A DNA stretch of 64,000 bases, taken from assembly GCA_012932295.1 (NCBI GenBank), contig JAAONU010000004.1:26142304-26206303 (forward strand), written 5' to 3'. This document shows positions 60,801 to 64,000 of this stretch, in pieces. Position 1 is the first letter of the stretch. Every line of letters begins with the position of its first letter. Under the pieces are notes generated by a model. The model searched no databases. It had not been told where the DNA came from and worked only from the letters and a program-made list of their open reading frames with translations. The position numbers were made by a program, and so were the translations under genes. This DNA is from Cyclina sinensis (Eukaryota; Mollusca; Bivalvia; Venerida; Veneridae).

Positions 60801-62039
60801 TCCAGAATCTAGGATATATTGGGGGCATATGTTGGTATTGGAATTAACATTGGATACGACATTTTCAACATTAAAGTGACGAATTTCAAGAGCAATTCTA
60901 ACCTAACTTGTTTGTTAGAGGGGCCCGACTATGGACTACCTGACTATTCTATACGTTATATGCAAAAACGGCTTCACACTGCCGAAAACCAGATATTGCA
61001 TGATCAACAATAGAACAAGTTGTCTTTCAATTTCGTTGTAATAATTGATCTTTTTTTTCAGATGTTACTTTTGTGAAGAAACAAGACAAATTGATGAACT
61101 TGATATAAATTTATAGTGATTCCAACGCTTTTTTTAGGTCGGGACTAGAAACTGTGCATGTTTTTGTTCAAAATGTTCATAGCTAGACGAATGAAATCAG
61201 GCATGAGGATTGCTTTTTTAAGATCAAAGAATGGAATTCTGTTGACAATTTATAAGTAAATTGTTACTTCCAAATATGTAACTGTGTCGAATACAAATTG
61301 ATAATTCATAGCAAACATCTGTAGCCAACAACTTTGAAGGCTGTCGGTACTGTTCTCAACTTTATCTTACCAAACAACGAAATATTGTTTCCAGCATCAG
61401 TTCTTTTCTTTTTTTTTGACGTGTAGCAGATATATCTTCTAACTAATATTTTCATTACAGGACGTGACATTTAAGCAGTCACAGTATTTCCTGTGTACAC
61501 TTACTTCATTTTTAGACTATTTTCTTTGATTTGCTTATGTTATTAAATAATAGTAATACTATCGTTAGTGACTGCAGGTTTTTCCCTTATATATTTTACT
61601 AGAAAAACAACTCATGCAGTTGCACCGCTGTAATGAATCACTGCAAAAAGCTCTTATATTGTAAGATAAGTTGATAATTCATTGCTACTGCATCGTTCTC
61701 GATTAAAAAATCTGCCTGGCAATGGTATCAGATATTCTGAGACACCCTGTATGACACTGCGTCAATTTATATAGCTGCAAGATTAACTGAAAAGAAGTTC
61801 GCCCCTTCCATCTTTCATTCAAAGGGACATACCTTATAATTTACCTATGATATACTGCATATATGTATTCTATTGGCACATTTCCTTAAGAAAAATAATT
61901 GATAATTCAAAGAAGTTGACATGTTCAAAAGTAGTTCCTTATGGCATTAAGGAACAAAGCAAATGTGCGTGTCATAAAATTGGCCATCCGCCAAAAAGAG
62001 GTACAACAACAACTGTCAATTTAAAAACGAATTTGAAAC

Positions 62040-62135
62040 ATTTGGTTAATCTGTTGTACTTGGAATTTTCGACTGGCACCTTGACATTATGTAATAATTT
62101 ATTCAATACCATTCATATATACATGATTCCGAAGA
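62040..62135 (+). repeat. Dispersed repeat, copy 2 (pair with 42625-42712)
   Basis: CTTGGAATTTTCGACTGGCACC, then TTATTCAATACCATTCATA and ATGATTCCGAA, align with the earlier copy. The 115-codon frame over 61847-62194 includes this repeat and is probably not a gene. Confidence 0.6.
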
Positions 62136-62313
62136 AAATTGGAATACTCAAAATTCTAGGGCGTGCCTCTTTATCTGGAAATAATATCAGCTAACGAAAT
62201 AATTATATATGGTGTTACCGAATATTATTCTTTTCAGACCTTTTGTTGTTTACGTGTAAATTCTTATGTTGTGTGAAATGTATTTAACAGTGATCTAGTC
62301 AATATATGTGTAT

Positions 62314-62319
62314 AATAAA
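62314..62319 (+). terminator. Possible polyadenylation signal of the SPFH gene
   Basis: AATAAA is the first canonical signal on the plus strand after the SPFH stop codon at 60338-60340. The distance is long, so the assignment is weak. Confidence 0.25.
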
Positions 62320-62375
62320 ACATTTAACATGTAAATTCAAATGCCCCTTACTAGTGCTTTCTGGGTCTGTACTTT

Positions 62376-62422
62376 TACAACCCGACTACCTTTTTTTTAA
62401 TTAATAAGGTAGTCGGGTTGTA
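62376..62422. repeat. Perfect 17-bp-stem hairpin
   Basis: TACAACCCGACTACCTT at 62376-62392 is the exact reverse complement of 62406-62422, with a 13-nt T/A-rich loop. It lies about 60 bp beyond the AATAAA at 62314. Confidence 0.9.
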
Positions 62423-64000
62423 GCATGTGGGATGGTGGGAGAGGGGAGGGGTGGTCATTATGGTCTTTGACACACGCCGAATACCTGTGAGTTTGTTTTT
62501 TTGTAGTTTGTACCTCGATGTAAATATTGAATACTGTGTTATAAAAATATAACCTAAATAGAGGGAAAATAAAAGGAAATGGACTGAATTATTATTTTAT
62601 CAAACTTGTGAATGCTTGTAAGCATTTGTGTAATTTTGGATTTATGGATACAAGTACACTGAATGGTAAAAGATTTCAAGTTAAGAAAAAGCTAGAAATG
62701 TTCGCGTTTTTTGTTAGAAGTGACATTTTCGCGGCTAAAAATGTTCGCGGATCCATGCTTGACGCGAAAAACGCTAACTGAAAAAGCGCGACATCTTTTC
62801 TATGAATAATGTAACGCCAGAAGCAAGGAGTGCAATAGCCGGAACTCTTTCATTTTTACTTGTGGCATCCTTGAAATCAGATGAATTCAAAGCGGTATGT
62901 GATTTTTAGATTTATAGAGGTTGCGTAAATCGGTCGATGACAAATGACACTTAAAAGTCGAGGAGCTCGACTTGAAAATGAGGTTACGTAACTGCGTTCG
63001 GTCACCTCGGAGGACTCGTGCAATGCAACGTAAGGCAAATAAGTGAAGCTGCACTGTTATATGTATACTCTCTGAAAAATTCATCCATGTATTTACAGTA
63101 GTTTAAACAATATGGCGAAAATAACCGCATAAGTGCACCGTTTCCTTTTTAAGTCAGTATACAACTTTTTAACGCTGAAAGCCAGCTTTAAACCGCGCGG
63201 ACACGCTTGAAGCGATCGATAATCTAGGGCAGTGTACACATACCCAGATAGTGTAAATACCATACATGATTGTTTGAATTTGCTTGACAAGGTATTTAAG
63301 GTGTTAAATATGCTTGCGAAATACCGCTTGTGTCGAAATGTTTTAACATCGGGAAATATTAAGAAATAAACATAATTCGCACAGAAAGTTGGGAAATACC
63401 TGGAGACGTTAAAAGACGGATATTCAACAAGTGTGGTAGGTTTTATGCAAACTATTTATTTTGAACTGTGACAAGCACCTATATTTTAAAATTATAAAGT
63501 TAATTATCACAAATTATAAATTAAGTTAACTTAAAGCCTGTTGTCGACTGATCATTCTCCCTGGTGTATGCTTTAATATTAAACAGCAGTGTTTCTGGAA
63601 TGATTGGAATGGACTTATCACGCATGAATGGGTTACTGTGGAAACAGTTAAAACCCTATTCAAACAAAATTAGAACGCCATAACCCAAATAGTCATAACA
63701 TGTTTTGTTATGCCTAAAGTGTATAGCGATGTACAGTATATCGCAGTACAATGTATTTATCATTTTGATTCTGGTCTGTAAGTACAGTGCGATGGTTCTC
63801 TGTTCGTTTTCTCGAATATGATAGCTCACCTGAGCACGAAGCACAGAATAATTTCGTTCTTTAGTTGCTTTTAATCAGATTCGTTGAAGCCATTTGTATC
63901 ATTTCAAAACATGGCATACACAGGGTGGGTCTGATTCCGCTATAATACTATATAAAAAAATTGAAAATAGTATCAGAGACAACCAGCCCGATATCAAAAT
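62423..64000. other. Intergenic DNA to the window edge
   Basis: AT-rich with a short GC-richer patch near 62700-62800 (repeated TTCGCG phrases). No exon, RNA gene or tandem array could be supported. Confidence 0.4.

Larger units (their letters stand above)
60341..62375. other. 3' UTR and downstream flank of the SPFH gene
   Basis: No exon could be supported. The first AATAAA on the plus strand after the stop is at 62314-62319, so either the 3' UTR is about 2 kb or a variant signal is used. It contains two repeats listed separately (60640-60800 and 62040-62135). Confidence 0.4.

Noticed and set aside
61847..62194. 115-codon plus-strand ORF
   Set aside because: It overlaps a dispersed repeat with a copy at 42625, and composition is not protein-like.

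Overview
The window looks like nuclear DNA from a lophotrochozoan animal, most likely a bivalve mollusc. This is inferred from short exons with GT-AG introns, AT-rich non-coding DNA, many tRNA-headed SINE-like repeats, MITE-like hairpins, and tandem-repeat families of a kind seen in clam and mussel genomes. There are no bacterial operons, rRNA genes or CRISPR arrays. Most coding DNA lies in short exons that a simple ORF scan misses, so the gene models here were built by hand from splice sites, reading phase and protein similarity.

Layout. (1) 427-2010: a complete Tc1/mariner-type DNA transposon with perfect 31-bp ends and a transposase broken by one frameshift. (2) 2500-2945: a bivalve-type interspersed repeat holding a 157-bp tandem duplication. 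(3) 2983-4815, minus strand: the long last coding exon of an unrecognised coiled-coil protein. (4) 4864-15149: mostly non-coding, with a compound tetranucleotide microsatellite, a 31-bp minisatellite, a SINE-like fragment and one possible orphan first exon. (5) 15150-30902, plus strand: a five-exon gene for a small single-pass membrane protein (signal peptide, short Cys-containing ectodomain, transmembrane helix, two PPxY motifs) resembling the WBP1/VOPP1/Shisa type. Its 11.4-kb first intron is full of minisatellites. (6) 30903-36830: probable 3' UTRs, a tRNA-headed SINE and AT-rich intergenic DNA. (7) 36831-50379, minus strand: the whole coding region of CDC27/APC3, a TPR scaffold subunit of the anaphase-promoting complex, in 19 exons (about 820 residues, close to the human length). 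(8) 50227-50594, minus strand: two further exons that do not belong to CDC27 yet overlap its 5' end, weakly resembling the CXorf65/C22orf15 family. (9) 50930-53280: nested hAT-like DNA transposon remnants. (10) 54895-55990: SINE-like repeats. (11) 56112-60340, plus strand: a six-exon gene for a 335-residue SPFH/Band-7 membrane protein with an unusual six-cysteine insert. (12) 60341-64000: 3' UTR and intergenic repeats, including a perfect 17-bp-stem hairpin.

The genes are unrelated neighbours rather than a pathway. The points of most interest are the nested exons at the CDC27 5' end, the SPFH protein with the Cys cluster, the PPxY membrane protein with its long repeat-filled intron, and a dispersed repeat present as two opposite-orientation copies (46.8 kb and 59.1 kb), the second starting about 10 bp after a splice donor.
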